From: Maricaulis maris
Lineage (GTDB): Bacteria; Pseudomonadota; Alphaproteobacteria; Caulobacterales; Maricaulaceae
Assembly: GCF_003634045.1 (NCBI RefSeq)
Contig: NZ_RBIM01000003.1
Location: 1 to 64,000, forward strand
DNA: 64,000 bases
Direction of reading: 5' to 3'
Below, in pieces: positions 52,750 to 61,747 of this stretch (its first letter is position 1; each line of letters starts with the position of its first letter). Below the pieces are notes generated by a model, which ran no database searches, was not told where the DNA came from, and saw only the letters and a program-made list of their open reading frames with translations. The translations under genes were made by a program, and so were the position numbers.

Positions 52750-53526
52750 ATGTCCCGTCGCAAGATGATTTACGAAGGCAAGGCCAAGATCCTCTATGAG
52801 GGCCCCGAGCCCGGCACCATCGTCCAGTATTTCAAGGACGACGCGACCGCCTTCAACAACCAGAAGCACGCGACACTCGAGGGCAAGGGTGTTCTCAACA
52901 ACCGGATCTCCGAGCACATCATGCTCGGTCTCGGCCGGATCGGCATTCCGACCCATTTCCTCAAACGCCTGAACATGCGCGAACAATTGGTCCGCCAAGT
53001 CGAGATCATTCCGCTGGAAGTGGTCTGCCGCAATGTCGCCGCCGGTTCGATCAGCACCCGTCTCGGCGTGCCCGAGGGCGAGCAATTGCCGCGCTCCATC
53101 GTCGAATTCTACTACAAGAAGGACGAGCTGGGCGATCCGATGATCTCGGAAGAGCACATCACCGCCTTCAACTGGGCGACCCATCAGGAGATCGACGACA
53201 TGATGGCGATGACCCTGCGGGTCAACGACTTCCTGTGCGGCCTGTTCACCGGCGCCGGCATCCGCCTGGTCGACTTCAAGCTGGAATTCGGTCGCCATTA
53301 CGAAGGCGACATGGTGCGCACGGTCCTCGCCGACGAGATCAGCCCGGACAGCTGCCGCCTGTGGGATCTCGAAACCAACGAGAAAATGGACAAGGACCGC
53401 TTCCGCCGCGACATGGGCAATGTCACGGAAGCCTATGCCGAAGTCGCTCGCCGTCTCGGCATCATGAAGGAAAGCGGCCAAGGCGCCGCCAATGGCGATG
53501 TCGGCAAGGGCGACGCGGCGAAGTAG
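52750..53526 (+). CDS. purC: SAICAR synthase
   Basis: A 258-residue enzyme joining CAIR with aspartate in de novo purine synthesis. Family blocks are [26 protein letters not shown], the signature [25 protein letters not shown] and [13 protein letters not shown] 15-residue Gly/Asp/Lys tail extends the C terminus. TGGAG lies nine bases before the ATG. It shares a 256-bp divergent promoter region with the DUF1476 gene. Confidence 0.96.
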   Translation: MSRRKMIYEGKAKILYEGPEPGTIVQYFKDDATAFNNQKHATLEGKGVLNNRISEHIMLGLGRIGIPTHFLKRLNMREQLVRQVEIIPLEVVCRNVAAGSISTRLGVPEGEQLPRSIVEFYYKKDELGDPMISEEHITAFNWATHQEIDDMMAMTLRVNDFLCGLFTGAGIRLVDFKLEFGRHYEGDMVRTVLADEISPDSCRLWDLETNEKMDKDRFRRDMGNVTEAYAEVARRLGIMKESGQGAANGDVGKGDAAK

Positions 53527-53576
53527 ATCCTCGCCCAGACAAGGCGAGGTGGGGAAGTAACATTCCGCGCAAACCT

Positions 53577-53700
53577 ATCCATTTTTCCCGGAGGCGCGCA
53601 GCGCCATCCGGGACCAACCGGAGACTCATCATTTGCCGGATGGTCGCGTAGATCCCGGCTCTCCACCCCGCTTTTGCAGGGCTCCGGCCGGGAAAATGGT
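53577..53700. repeat. CCCGG-rich intergenic dyad repeat
   Basis: Begins CATTTTTCCCGG and ends CCGGGAAAATGG, so its ends are inverted repeats. Internal GCGCGCAGCGC and ATCCCGG blocks match the element at 45358-45510 in layout. Confidence 0.6.
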
Positions 53701-53733
53701 GAGGGTGAATTGGGCAAAGCGCGCGCCAGCGCA

Positions 53734-53860
53734 AACTCGTCCATTGATGTCTTGCCGGGACTAAGCCTCAGCCGGTTTTCGAGCTCAAGGGTGTAACCGC
53801 GAAGCGGCGCCTGCGGCGCCCTTGACCTCGAAAACCGGCTGAGGCCCGCTGGCTGACAAG
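53734..53860 (-). repeat. Long hairpin element, copy 2 (between purC and purS)
   Basis: A 19-bp perfect stem (53765-53783 with 53827-53845, starting GCCTCAGCCGG) encloses a 43-base core identical to that of copy 1 but for one base. Stem sequence differs from copy 1 with matching changes on both arms. Flanks match copy 1 in inverted orientation (GCTGGCTGACAAG on the right, GTCCATTGAT and CTTGCCG on the left). Confidence 0.85.
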
Positions 53861-53875
53861 ACAACAACACCGCCC

Positions 53876-53952
53876 TCCTCGCTGCGCTCGGCCCCCTTCG
53901 TCCCGCCGCTCGCGCGTCGGGCCACTTCCCCTGCTTTGCGGGGGCAGAAAGA
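53876..53952 (+). repeat. Intergenic repeat family C, copy 2
   Basis: CTCGCTGCGCTCGGCCCCCT and, further on, CCACTTCCCC with GCGGGGGCAGAAAGA match the two blocks at 8886-8977 in the same order and orientation. Confidence 0.6.
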
Positions 53953-54062
53953 AGGTCGACAGACCGGCCCTGCTGAATCCGTACGCCCCACGAATTGCGC
54001 GCGCGACGACTCCGCTTTATGCAGGGGCGAAATGTCGTGACCAGCACAAGCGAGTCGAGCCC

Positions 54063-54302
54063 GTGAAAGCGAAAATCCACGTCTATCTGAAACCCGGCGT
54101 TCTGGACCCCCAGGGCGCCGCCGTTGCCGGCGCCCTGCACAATATGGGGTATGACGAGGTCGAAGCCGTCCGCCAGGGCAAGCTGATCGAGCTGGACCTG
54201 ACCGGCGATGACGTCGAATCCGCCCGCAAGCGCGTCGATGAGATGTGCGCCAAACTCCTCTCCAACCCGGTGATCGAGAGCTACTCGATCGAACTGGCGT
54301 AG
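54063..54302 (+). CDS. purS: Phosphoribosylformylglycinamidine synthase, PurS subunit
   Basis: A 79-residue protein: [20 protein letters not shown] and [17 protein letters not shown] match PurS from end to end. It holds the PurL-PurQ complex together and helps ammonia transfer. The start is GTG at 54063. purQ follows 14 bases after the stop. Confidence 0.95.
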   Translation: MKAKIHVYLKPGVLDPQGAAVAGALHNMGYDEVEAVRQGKLIELDLTGDDVESARKRVDEMCAKLLSNPVIESYSIELA

Positions 54303-54316
54303 GAGAGGCCGGCATC

Positions 54317-54979
54317 ATGAAATCCGCCGTCATCGTCTTCCCGGGCTCCAATTGTGATCGTGATGCCCACGACGCGATCGAACATGTCACGGGTCAAAAG
54401 CCGGCCATGGTCTGGCACCAGGAGAGCGAATTGCCCGAGGGCACCCAGTTCGTGATGGTGCCGGGCGGGTTTTCCTATGGCGATTATCTGCGCTGCGGCT
54501 CGATGGCCTCGCGCTCGGCCATCATGCCGGCCATCGTCGCCCATGCCGCGACCGGCGCGCCGGTCCTGGGCGTGTGCAACGGCTTCCAGATCCTCACCGA
54601 GAGCGGTCTCCTGCCGGGCGCGCTGATGCGCAATGCCGGGCTGAAATTCGTCTGCGAGAAAGCGCCGCTCACGGTCGAGAACGCCAATACGCAATTCACC
54701 TCGCGCTATGAGGCCGGCGCCCGGCTTCTGGTCCCCATCGCCCATCATGATGGCAATTACTTCGCCGACCCCGAAACGCTCGACCGGATCGAGGGCGAAG
54801 GCCAGGTGGTGTTCCGCTATGGCAAGAACCCCAATGGCTCGGCCCGCGACATCGCCGGCATCACCAATGAGCAGGGCAATGTCATGGGCATGATGCCCCA
54901 CCCGGAACGCGCCGTGGACGCTGGGCATGGCGGCACGGATGGTCTGGCGCTGTTTGAGAGCCTGCTGGGGAGCGCTTAG
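54317..54979 (+). CDS. purQ: Phosphoribosylformylglycinamidine synthase, PurQ subunit
   Basis: A 220-residue class I glutamine amidotransferase giving ammonia to PurL. The nucleophile is in [19 protein letters not shown], and the His/Glu pair is in [10 protein letters not shown]. The N terminus [20 protein letters not shown] is typical. AGGAGAGG lies just upstream. Its stop overlaps the hicB stop tail-to-tail, so purQ and purL, usually adjacent, are split by the hicAB pair. Confidence 0.96.
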   Translation: MKSAVIVFPGSNCDRDAHDAIEHVTGQKPAMVWHQESELPEGTQFVMVPGGFSYGDYLRCGSMASRSAIMPAIVAHAATGAPVLGVCNGFQILTESGLLPGALMRNAGLKFVCEKAPLTVENANTQFTSRYEAGARLLVPIAHHDGNYFADPETLDRIEGEGQVVFRYGKNPNGSARDIAGITNEQGNVMGMMPHPERAVDAGHGGTDGLALFESLLGSA

Positions 54980-55434
54980 CCCCGCTTCATAACCGCCAGC
55001 GACGGCGCAGCGGCGTAGCCGATGGCGCTGAGCGCTTCGACGAAGCTTTTCACGCTGGCACCGCCACCGGGGGCCAGCAGACGCCGGACATGGGTTTCGC
55101 CCTTGCCGAGCCGGCGGGCGAGCTGACTCTGGGCGCCGCGACCGGTTGCGGCGACCCAGCGCGCGAGGACCACACGATAAGCCGTGACATGGTCGGGACA
55201 GACGAGGTTTTCGCCCGGTTGGCGCGGTGACGGGTCCGGCACGGCCTCGCCGCGTCGCAAGCGATCCCGAATCACCAGGTCGAGCGCGTCGGCTGCCCCT
55301 TTGAGCGCTTCGCTTTCGTCGGCCCCATCGGTAGCCAGCTCGGGCAGGTCACGACACTCGACCCAGCTCCGCCCGTCTTCATCTTTGTGCAGCCGGACCG
55401 GATAGGCGAAAATTGTGAAATCAGCTTTGTCCAT
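54976..55434 (-). CDS. hicB: HicB family antitoxin
   Basis: A 152-residue antitoxin. The N-terminal HicB fold is [20 protein letters not shown] and [20 protein letters not shown] (a partial RNase H-like fold). After a Pro-rich linker, the C-terminal 60 residues ([20 protein letters not shown]) form an XRE-like helix-turn-helix for operator binding. It should neutralise HicA and repress its own operon at the palindrome 55698-55723. It follows hicA by 12 bases, so toxin comes first. Confidence 0.9.
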   Translation of the reverse strand: MDKADFTIFAYPVRLHKDEDGRSWVECRDLPELATDGADESEALKGAADALDLVIRDRLRRGEAVPDPSPRQPGENLVCPDHVTAYRVVLARWVAATGRGAQSQLARRLGKGETHVRRLLAPGGGASVKSFVEALSAIGYAAAPSLAVMKRG

Positions 55435-55446
55435 GCCTGTCTCCGC

Positions 55447-55653
55447 TCAGAATTTCTCTTTCGACACAGCGAGATCGCGCAACATCTTGGCCAACAAGCC
55501 CTTGCCAATCTCGCCCGATTTGACTGTCGTCGGCCGATTATCGAGGCGAACCAATTGGTGTCCGCCCTTGCCACGCTCCGGGGAAATTGCGAGATCGAGC
55601 CCGTTGGCCTTGGCGTAGGCTCTCAGGCGGCGAATAAAACCCTTGCCGTTCAT
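55447..55653 (-). CDS. hicA: HicA family mRNA interferase toxin
   Basis: A 68-residue toxin with the double-stranded RNA-binding-like HicA fold. GKGFIRRLRAYAKANGLDL is the N-terminal helix, the catalytic His is in GKGGHQLVRLDNR, and GEIGKGLLAKMLRDLAVS is the C-terminal helix. It cleaves mRNA when free of HicB. Start 55653 is supported by AAGGAAGG upstream. The palindromic operator lies 45 bp before its ATG. Confidence 0.9.
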   Translation of the reverse strand: MNGKGFIRRLRAYAKANGLDLAISPERGKGGHQLVRLDNRPTTVKSGEIGKGLLAKMLRDLAVSKEKF

Positions 55654-55697
55654 GGAGCCTTCCTTCGATATAAGGCAGGACGCGGAACAACACAATA

Positions 55698-55723
55698 ATG
55701 TGCGCACAAGTTTGTGCGCACAT
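55698..55723. promoter_or_regulatory. HicAB operator palindrome, next to purL
   Basis: ATGTGCGCACAA, two bases GT, then TTGTGCGCACAT: a perfect 12-2-12 inverted repeat. It is 45 bp upstream of hicA and 24 bp upstream of the divergent purL start. HicB proteins with a C-terminal DNA-binding domain bind such dyads to autorepress. Confidence 0.82.
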
Positions 55724-55747
55724 CGATTATCGTCTTGAGGTTGCATT

Positions 55748-57973
55748 ATGACTCAATACTCGGACCAAGTCACCGCCGAGATCGTCAAGGAACACGGTAT
55801 CAATGACGCCGAATACGCCGTCATTCTCGACCGTCTGGGCCGGGCGCCGAACCTGGTTGAGCTGGGTATCTTCTCGGTCATGTGGTCCGAGCATTGTTCC
55901 TACAAGTCATCCCGCGCCCATCTGGGCCGTCTGCCGACCTCCGGCGAGAAGGTGATCCAGGGGCCGGGCGAGAATGCCGGCGTGATTGATATCGGTGATG
56001 GCCAGGCCTGCATCTTCAAGATGGAAAGCCACAACCACCCCTCCTTCATCGAGCCCTATCAGGGTGCGGCGACCGGTGTGGGCGGCATTCTGCGCGATGT
56101 CTTCACCATGGGCGCGCGCCCGGTGGCGCTGATGAATGCGCTTCGTTTTGGCGCGCCCGAGCACAAGAAGACCACGCATCTGGTCTCCGGCGTCGTCGCG
56201 GGCATTGGCGGCTATGGCAATTGCGTCGGTGTGCCGACCGTCGGCGGCGAGACCAATTTCCACGCCGGCTATAATGGCAACATCCTGGTCAATGCGATGG
56301 CCGTCGGCCTCGCGGACGCCGACAATATCTTCTACGCCCGCGGCGCCGAGCCGGGCCAACCGATCGTCTATGTCGGCTCCAAGACCGGCCGCGACGGCAT
56401 TCACGGCGCGACCATGGCCTCGGCCGAATTTGATGATGCCTCCGAGGAGAAGCGTCCCACCGTCCAGGTCGGTGACCCCTTCACCGAGAAAAAACTGATC
56501 GAGGCCTGCCTCGAGCTGATGGCCACCGACGCCATTGCCGCCATCCAGGACATGGGCGCGGCCGGCCTCACCTCCTCCTCGGTCGAAATGGCCGACAAGG
56601 GCGGGATCGGCATTGCGCTCGACATGGACAAGGTGCCCCAGCGCGAAACCAACATGACGACCTACGAGATGATGCTCTCGGAAAGCCAGGAGCGCATGCT
56701 GGTCATCATGAAGCCGGGTCGCGAGGACGTCGCTTACGAGATCTTCAAGAAGTGGGAACTCGATGTCGCCGTGATCGGCGAGACCACGGATACCGGCCGC
56801 ATGGTCCTCACCCACAAGGGCGAGACCGTCTGCGATATCCCGGTCGCCCCGCTGGCCGATGACGCCCCGAAATACGAGCGCCCCTATTTCGCGCCGGAAG
56901 TGCGCGCCCAGCTCAATGCCAAGGACGTCGCCCAGCCCGACCATATGGGCGAGATCCTGCTGAAGATCATGTCGAGCCCCGACATGGCCTCCAAGGCCTG
57001 GATCTGGAAACAGTATGACCGCCACGTCATGGCCGATACCGCAGCCTCGTCGGAAGACCCGTCGGATGCCGCCATTGTCCGTGTGCACGGCACCAAGAAG
57101 GCGCTGGCCATCACCACCGATTGCACGCCGCGCTATTGTTTTGCCAACCCGTTCGAGGGCGGCAAGCAGGCTGTCGCCGAAGCCTGGCGCAATCTGACGG
57201 CTACCGGTGCCGATCCGATCGCGATTACTGATTGCCTCAATTTCGGCAGTCCCGAGCGTGAAGAGATCATGGGCCAGTTCGTCGGCTGTATCGATGGCAT
57301 GGCCGAGGCCTGCGCCAAGCTCGACTTCCCGGTCGTGTCCGGCAATGTGAGCCTCTACAACGAGACCAATGGCGTCGCCATTCCGCCGACCCCCGCGATT
57401 GGCGGTGTTGGCCTGATCCCGGACATGTCCAAACGCGCCCATTTCGGCGGCATGCGTGAAGGCGATATCCTGCTGGTTGTCGGCGAGACTGAAGGCAGCC
57501 TTGGCGCCTCGGTCTATCTCAAGGTCATTGAAAACCGCGAGGACGGCGGTGCGCCGCTGGTCGACCTCGACGCTGAAAAAGCCAATGGCGATTTCGTGCG
57601 CGGCCAGATCCGCGCCGGACGCCTCTCCGCCTGTCACGACCTCTCCGATGGCGGCTTGGCCTGTGCCGCCGCCGATATGGCGCTGGCCTCGGACATGGGC
57701 ATCAAGCTCGCCCATGAAGGCAATGTGCCCATGCATGGCTATCTCTTCGGTGAGGACCAGGGGCGTTATCTCCTGGCGGCCGCCAAGGAAGACGCCATCG
57801 CCATCCTGCAGGACGCCAAGGCCGATGATATCCCGGTCCATGTGGTTGGCCTCGCCGGCGGCAAGGCGGTCACCGTCAATGGCGCCCACCCGCTGGAACT
57901 CGATCGCCTGCGCGCGGCGTGGGAAGGCTGGATGCCCGGCTTGATGGAGCAATTGGTGGAAGCGGCGGAATAG
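55748..57973 (+). CDS. purL: Phosphoribosylformylglycinamidine synthase, PurL subunit
   Basis: A 741-residue small-type PurL that makes FGAM from FGAR with ATP and ammonia. The first AIRS-like unit has [36 protein letters not shown], and [13 protein letters not shown]; the second has [20 protein letters not shown] and [18 protein letters not shown]. Full length. The leader contains the hicAB operator palindrome; the gene starts 24 bp after it with TTGAGG upstream as a ribosome binding site. A strong terminator follows. Confidence 0.96.
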   Translation: MTQYSDQVTAEIVKEHGINDAEYAVILDRLGRAPNLVELGIFSVMWSEHCSYKSSRAHLGRLPTSGEKVIQGPGENAGVIDIGDGQACIFKMESHNHPSFIEPYQGAATGVGGILRDVFTMGARPVALMNALRFGAPEHKKTTHLVSGVVAGIGGYGNCVGVPTVGGETNFHAGYNGNILVNAMAVGLADADNIFYARGAEPGQPIVYVGSKTGRDGIHGATMASAEFDDASEEKRPTVQVGDPFTEKKLIEACLELMATDAIAAIQDMGAAGLTSSSVEMADKGGIGIALDMDKVPQRETNMTTYEMMLSESQERMLVIMKPGREDVAYEIFKKWELDVAVIGETTDTGRMVLTHKGETVCDIPVAPLADDAPKYERPYFAPEVRAQLNAKDVAQPDHMGEILLKIMSSPDMASKAWIWKQYDRHVMADTAASSEDPSDAAIVRVHGTKKALAITTDCTPRYCFANPFEGGKQAVAEAWRNLTATGADPIAITDCLNFGSPEREEIMGQFVGCIDGMAEACAKLDFPVVSGNVSLYNETNGVAIPPTPAIGGVGLIPDMSKRAHFGGMREGDILLVVGETEGSLGASVYLKVIENREDGGAPLVDLDAEKANGDFVRGQIRAGRLSACHDLSDGGLACAAADMALASDMGIKLAHEGNVPMHGYLFGEDQGRYLLAAAKEDAIAILQDAKADDIPVHVVGLAGGKAVTVNGAHPLELDRLRAAWEGWMPGLMEQLVEAAE

Positions 57974-57993
57974 TCCACATCACAGAACACAGC

Positions 57994-58029
57994 AAAAAGC
58001 CGCCGCGATCTCGCGGCGGCTTTTTTTTT
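57994..58029 (+). terminator. Terminator of purL
   Basis: GCCGCCGCGA pairs with TCGCGGCGGC around TC, followed by nine T residues, 25 bases after the stop. Confidence 0.95.
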
Positions 58030-58274
58030 CTGCGCTGTTCCCCGTCTAACTTCTGAATGCCAGCAGCGACGGCTCCTCTGGTCGGATGATTCTTCGAAAA
58101 CACAACGCACTCAGCTCGAAACACAGCTTAAGATTACAGTTTGGGCCGAATCTCTACCGGGAACCAATACTTTCTACTTTAGATTGATTTGCTGTCGCGC
58201 CCAAAGCCGGTGCGTTTTAACGATCAAAGAGTGTCCGCAGGCTCTCCCCAAGCGCAATTCGATAGGAGAGTTCA

Positions 58275-58430
58275 ATGGCCAACATAACCGACAAAGAATC
58301 TAAGAATCCTGTCCCTAGCCAATCCAAGTGGGCAGCCGAACTCATCCAGAACATCCGCTCCATATTGCTCAGGGCGATGATCTCTGACTTTTTGAGTTAC
58401 ATCTTGGAACGCCTTGCCGAACTATTTTGA
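58275..58430 (+). CDS. 51-residue amphipathic small protein
   Basis: A small gene with AGGAGAG six bases before the ATG and a TGA stop. The product begins MANITDKESKNPVPSQSK and continues into a long helix, WAAELIQNIRSILLRAMISD then FLSYILERLAELF, with hydrophobic residues on one face. Codons are AT-richer than in neighbours (AAT, TCT, ATA, TTG). It lies between the purL terminator and a convergent peptidase gene, in a 430-bp AT-rich islet. No family recognised; a membrane-associated peptide or a regulator are both possible. Confidence 0.68.
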   Translation: MANITDKESKNPVPSQSKWAAELIQNIRSILLRAMISDFLSYILERLAELF

Positions 58431-58454
58431 CTAGGCGTTCAATCTTACCTTCGC

Positions 58455-59414
58455 CTACCGTCCCGATGCTTCGCCGATCATGTCCAGATTCTCATCCGAC
58501 TGGCGGGCGAAATCGGCAATCGCCGCGCTGGCGTCCTGGAAGAAATCCAGCGTCATGTTCTCATACGTGTCACTCGGCTGGTGGTAATGCGGGTGGAAGT
58601 CGACGCCCAGATAAATGAACGGAATACCGGCAGCGTGGAAGGCGCCGCTATCGGTCAGATTGGTCCAGTCACCACCCGGCTCCTCGGTCGGCTCGTCATA
58701 GCCCATCGGCATCGACACCGTGGCGCGAGAGGCCACGTCTTCGACGATCGGCGTCAGGTAGGGATAGTGGTAGGTGCCGACGGCCCACAGGATGCGGTCG
58801 GTCGACATGGCAACCATGTCCATGTTCAGGTTGAAGGTGATGTTCTCGACCGGGATTGGCGGATTGGCGACAAAGGCCCGCGCGCCCTGCAAGCCACGCT
58901 CCTCGGCGTCGACGAAGGCGAAGATCACATCATGCTCGGGCGGATCGGCGAGGAACATTTCTGCCACGGCGAGAACCGAGGCGACACCGGAGGCATTGTC
59001 GTCGGCACCATTCCAGATTTGCTCGCCGCGCATGCCTTCGTGATCATAATGCGCTGAAACAACCATGGTCCGGGAGCTGTCGCTGGTCCCGTCGATGCGG
59101 GCCAGGATATTGACGCCGTCTACCTTCTCGCCCGTCCGCCGCATTTCGAATGAGAAATCGTGCTCATAGCTGTCGCCGACCGGGGCGACGCCCATCGCCT
59201 CGAGACGAGTGATGATATAGGCGCGGGCACGGGCATTGCCGTCGGTTCCGACCTCGCGGCCTTCCATGTCATCCGCCGCCAGGACGCGTAGATCAGTGAG
59301 CAATTGTGGCCGGTCGAGCGACCAGGCTTCACCCGCGCCACCGGGTTGGACGGCCGCACAAGCCGTCGTCAGCAAGGCCATGGAAAACATGGAAGAAGCC
59401 AGAATGGCGCGCAT
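58455..59414 (-). CDS. M28 family metallopeptidase, lipoprotein
   Basis: A 319-residue secreted peptidase with a lipobox-like TTACAAV after the signal peptide. Zinc ligands: VVSAHYDHEG, NGADDNASGVASVL, FVDAEERGLQGARAF, NMDMV and the final His in GVDFHPHYHQPSDT. There is no PA insert, unlike the M28 protein at 41918. It probably removes N-terminal residues from peptides outside the cytoplasm. An inverted repeat TAGGCG/CGCCTA spans its stop. Confidence 0.9.
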   Translation of the reverse strand: MRAILASSMFSMALLTTACAAVQPGGAGEAWSLDRPQLLTDLRVLAADDMEGREVGTDGNARARAYIITRLEAMGVAPVGDSYEHDFSFEMRRTGEKVDGVNILARIDGTSDSSRTMVVSAHYDHEGMRGEQIWNGADDNASGVASVLAVAEMFLADPPEHDVIFAFVDAEERGLQGARAFVANPPIPVENITFNLNMDMVAMSTDRILWAVGTYHYPYLTPIVEDVASRATVSMPMGYDEPTEEPGGDWTNLTDSGAFHAAGIPFIYLGVDFHPHYHQPSDTYENMTLDFFQDASAAIADFARQSDENLDMIGEASGR

Positions 59415-59491
59415 GGAAAACCCCCGGTTCAGAAAACAGCGGGCAGACTGCCATGCGTGGGCCAACCGCCCCACCAAATTTTCCGTAACAA

Positions 59492-59995
59492 TCAGAACCA
59501 GCGGCGCGGAGATGCGGCCGGCTCGCCCTCATGCGCGGGCCAATTGGCCTCGGACTGTTCCAGATAGCCGGGAATGTCGCGCTCCCAACGTTCCTGGATC
59601 GAGGCCGAGAAATTCATGTAGAGCACCCCATCAACGACGCGATAGGCCAGCGGGTCGCTGCGCACCTTGCGATCATTCGCCAGCGCGTAGGCACAATGAC
59701 CGTCATAGGCCGGCGCATAACGCGCCGGATTGGCAACAAACAGGTCGCGATTGTCCTCGGTCGCGAAATACCAGGTCACGCCATTATACTCAGCGGTGAT
59801 GCTGTCGAGCCCGGGTAGTGGCGCGTCCGAAGTGTGATAGCTGACCACGTCATGCCCACCGACGGGCCGGCCATCACGGTCGAGATAGGGTTCACCGGCA
59901 TCGGCGATCCCGGCGAGGAACAAGGCCGCCAGGACAAGGTTGGCGAGGCCGAGGCCGAGGCGCACGACAAATTTGGCAGTGAAGAAGGCGGTCAT
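59492..59995 (-). CDS. YHS domain protein
   Basis: A 167-residue exported protein with one N-terminal hydrophobic segment (LGLANLVLAALFLAGIADAG). The YHS-like domain is seen in GGHDVVSYHTSDAPLPG, WYFATEDNRDLFVANPARYA and YDGHCAYALANDRKV. The family often binds metal; the role is unknown. AAGGGAAAAG precedes ATG 59995. It is divergent from bolA across 180 bp. Confidence 0.83.
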   Translation of the reverse strand: MTAFFTAKFVVRLGLGLANLVLAALFLAGIADAGEPYLDRDGRPVGGHDVVSYHTSDAPLPGLDSITAEYNGVTWYFATEDNRDLFVANPARYAPAYDGHCAYALANDRKVRSDPLAYRVVDGVLYMNFSASIQERWERDIPGYLEQSEANWPAHEGEPAASPRRWF

Positions 59996-60176
59996 GGTCT
60001 TTTCCCTTGCAGCAGTCACGACTAGCTTGGCGCAGATATGGGCTGCAGCGGCCAGCGCGGATAGTGCACGCGACGACACGTCCGGTCACGCTCGTGCCGG
60101 TTGGATGTGATCCATCGTGAAGCCAGGTCGTAAAGTCGCGACAGCCCGCCCGCCAGACATCCGACGAGGACACACC

Positions 60177-60410
60177 ATGCCCATGCCCGCCACCGACATC
60201 ATCGCCCTGATCAAGGCCGGAATTCCCGATGCCGAGGTCGAGATGACCGATCTGGCCGGTGACAATGATCACTGGAAAGCCGTCGTCACCGCAGAAAGCT
60301 TTCGCGGCAAGCTGCGCGTCGCCCAACACCAGATGGTCTACGCGGCGCTGGGCGGCAAGATGGGTGGTGAGCTGCACGCCCTCGCGCTGGAAACCCGGGT
60401 TCCCGCCTGA
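60177..60410 (+). CDS. bolA: BolA family protein
   Basis: A 77-residue BolA/IbaG-type protein. The helix-turn-helix-like region is LIKAGIPDAEVEMTDLAGDN and the conserved C-terminal block is LRVAQHQMVYAALGGKMGGE, with the His that binds an iron-sulfur cluster in complex with a monothiol glutaredoxin. Its partner GrxD is encoded two genes downstream. The stop overlaps the aldo/keto reductase start as TGATG. Confidence 0.93.
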   Translation: MPMPATDIIALIKAGIPDAEVEMTDLAGDNDHWKAVVTAESFRGKLRVAQHQMVYAALGGKMGGELHALALETRVPA

Positions 60411-61237
60411 TGATCGACGCGGATGGCTTTTCCCGGCTCGGCTTTGGTGTCACCGGTCCGCACGCCGGGCTGGGCGCCGGGCGCGGTGCCACGACACGGC
60501 TGATCCACCAGGCGATTGATCTGGGCGTCACCCTGTTCGACACCGGCCCCGCCTATGGCCGGGGCGAAGCTGAGCGACGCCTCGGTGCAGCGCTGAAAAC
60601 CGTGCCACGGGCCAAAGTATTCGTCGCGACAAAGGCAGGCGTGCATGCCGGCGGTCATCGCGACCTGTCGGCCGGCGCGGTGGAGATGTCACTGCGAGAT
60701 TCGCTGAAACGCCTGCAGCGCGACCATGTCGACCTCCTATTGCTGCACGGGCCCGCCCCGGACGAGCTGACCGACAAGCTGATCCGCCGGCTGCAGGCCT
60801 TCCGTGATCGCGGCATGATCCGCCATATCGGTGTGTGTGGTCGCGGCGGCGAGCTCGACCGCGCCATCGAACTCGGCGTTTTTGATGCGCTGATGGCACC
60901 GGTCAATGCGCGTCTCACCGAGGCGGAGCGGCAGCGACTCGAACAGGCCCGCGCCGCCGGGCTCTCGGTCATCGGCATCGAAACGATGGCCGGCGCTTCG
61001 CAGGCACCAAGCGTGCCCGGCTCGCGCGGCGATCTCTGGTATCTTGCACAGCGGGTCAAACAACGGCTCCAGCGTCATCCGGTAGCACCGACCACGGGCA
61101 GCCCGGCGGACAGTCTGCGCTGGGCCCTGTCCCAGCCTTACGCGAACAGTGTGATGTGCCTCACCACAAAACCGAGCCATCTGGCCGCCAATGCGGCACT
61201 GGTTGCCGCTCTTGAAGCCAAGCAGCCGACGTCTTAG
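60410..61237 (+). CDS. Aldo/keto reductase family protein
   Basis: A 275-residue TIM-barrel oxidoreductase. Key residues: Asp and Tyr in [18 protein letters not shown], the Lys in FVATKAGVH, and His in VDLLLLHGP. The NADPH-binding end is shortened. It is inserted between bolA and grxD, which usually neighbour each other, with TGATG coupling to bolA. A link with iron-sulfur or redox homeostasis is a guess from position. Confidence 0.85.
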   Translation: MIDADGFSRLGFGVTGPHAGLGAGRGATTRLIHQAIDLGVTLFDTGPAYGRGEAERRLGAALKTVPRAKVFVATKAGVHAGGHRDLSAGAVEMSLRDSLKRLQRDHVDLLLLHGPAPDELTDKLIRRLQAFRDRGMIRHIGVCGRGGELDRAIELGVFDALMAPVNARLTEAERQRLEQARAAGLSVIGIETMAGASQAPSVPGSRGDLWYLAQRVKQRLQRHPVAPTTGSPADSLRWALSQPYANSVMCLTTKPSHLAANAALVAALEAKQPTS

Positions 61238-61269
61238 CTATCGATCAGGATGATCCGAGGAGTTCCGCC

Positions 61270-61602
61270 ATGTCCGTGACCGCTCACGACAGCATCAAGT
61301 CGACCATCGACAACAACGACGTCGTGCTCTTCATGAAGGGCACGCCGGTCTTCCCGCAATGCGGGTTTTCCTCGGTTGTCGCGCGCGTGCTGGATCATCT
61401 CCAGGTCAATTTCGAGAGCGTCAATGTGCTCGAGGATGATGGTATCCGTCAGGGCATCAAGGAATTTTCGAACTGGCCGACCATTCCCCAACTCTATGTG
61501 AAGGGCGAATTCGTCGGCGGCTGCGACATCATCAAGGAAATGTTCGAGACCGGCGAGCTGCAAGCCTATTTCAAGGACAAGGGCGTCGTCGACGCTGCTT
61601 GA
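61270..61602 (+). CDS. grxD: Monothiol glutaredoxin (Grx4-type)
   Basis: A 110-residue monothiol glutaredoxin. [20 protein letters not shown] has the CGFS active site; the glutathione-binding [17 protein letters not shown] follows ([19 protein letters not shown], slightly longer). It binds a [2Fe-2S] cluster with glutathione and works with BolA in iron-sulfur delivery. GAGGAG lies upstream of the ATG. Confidence 0.96.
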   Translation: MSVTAHDSIKSTIDNNDVVLFMKGTPVFPQCGFSSVVARVLDHLQVNFESVNVLEDDGIRQGIKEFSNWPTIPQLYVKGEFVGGCDIIKEMFETGELQAYFKDKGVVDAA

Positions 61603-61747
61603 GCCCTGACGACCGACCGGATTGACCGATTTGGGGCATTCCGGCTCGCCAAACTGGCAATTCCACCCCATCCCGTGCTGAGACCGGCCGCCGCCTTGCC
61701 CGCTCCCCGAGCCCCGTGGAACACCATTCCCGGTGCAAGGAGTGATG

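Noticed and set aside
55907-57952. 681-codon minus-strand frame under purL
   Set aside because: Antisense to full-length purL. The long frame results from high-GC codon structure; the translation has no domain.
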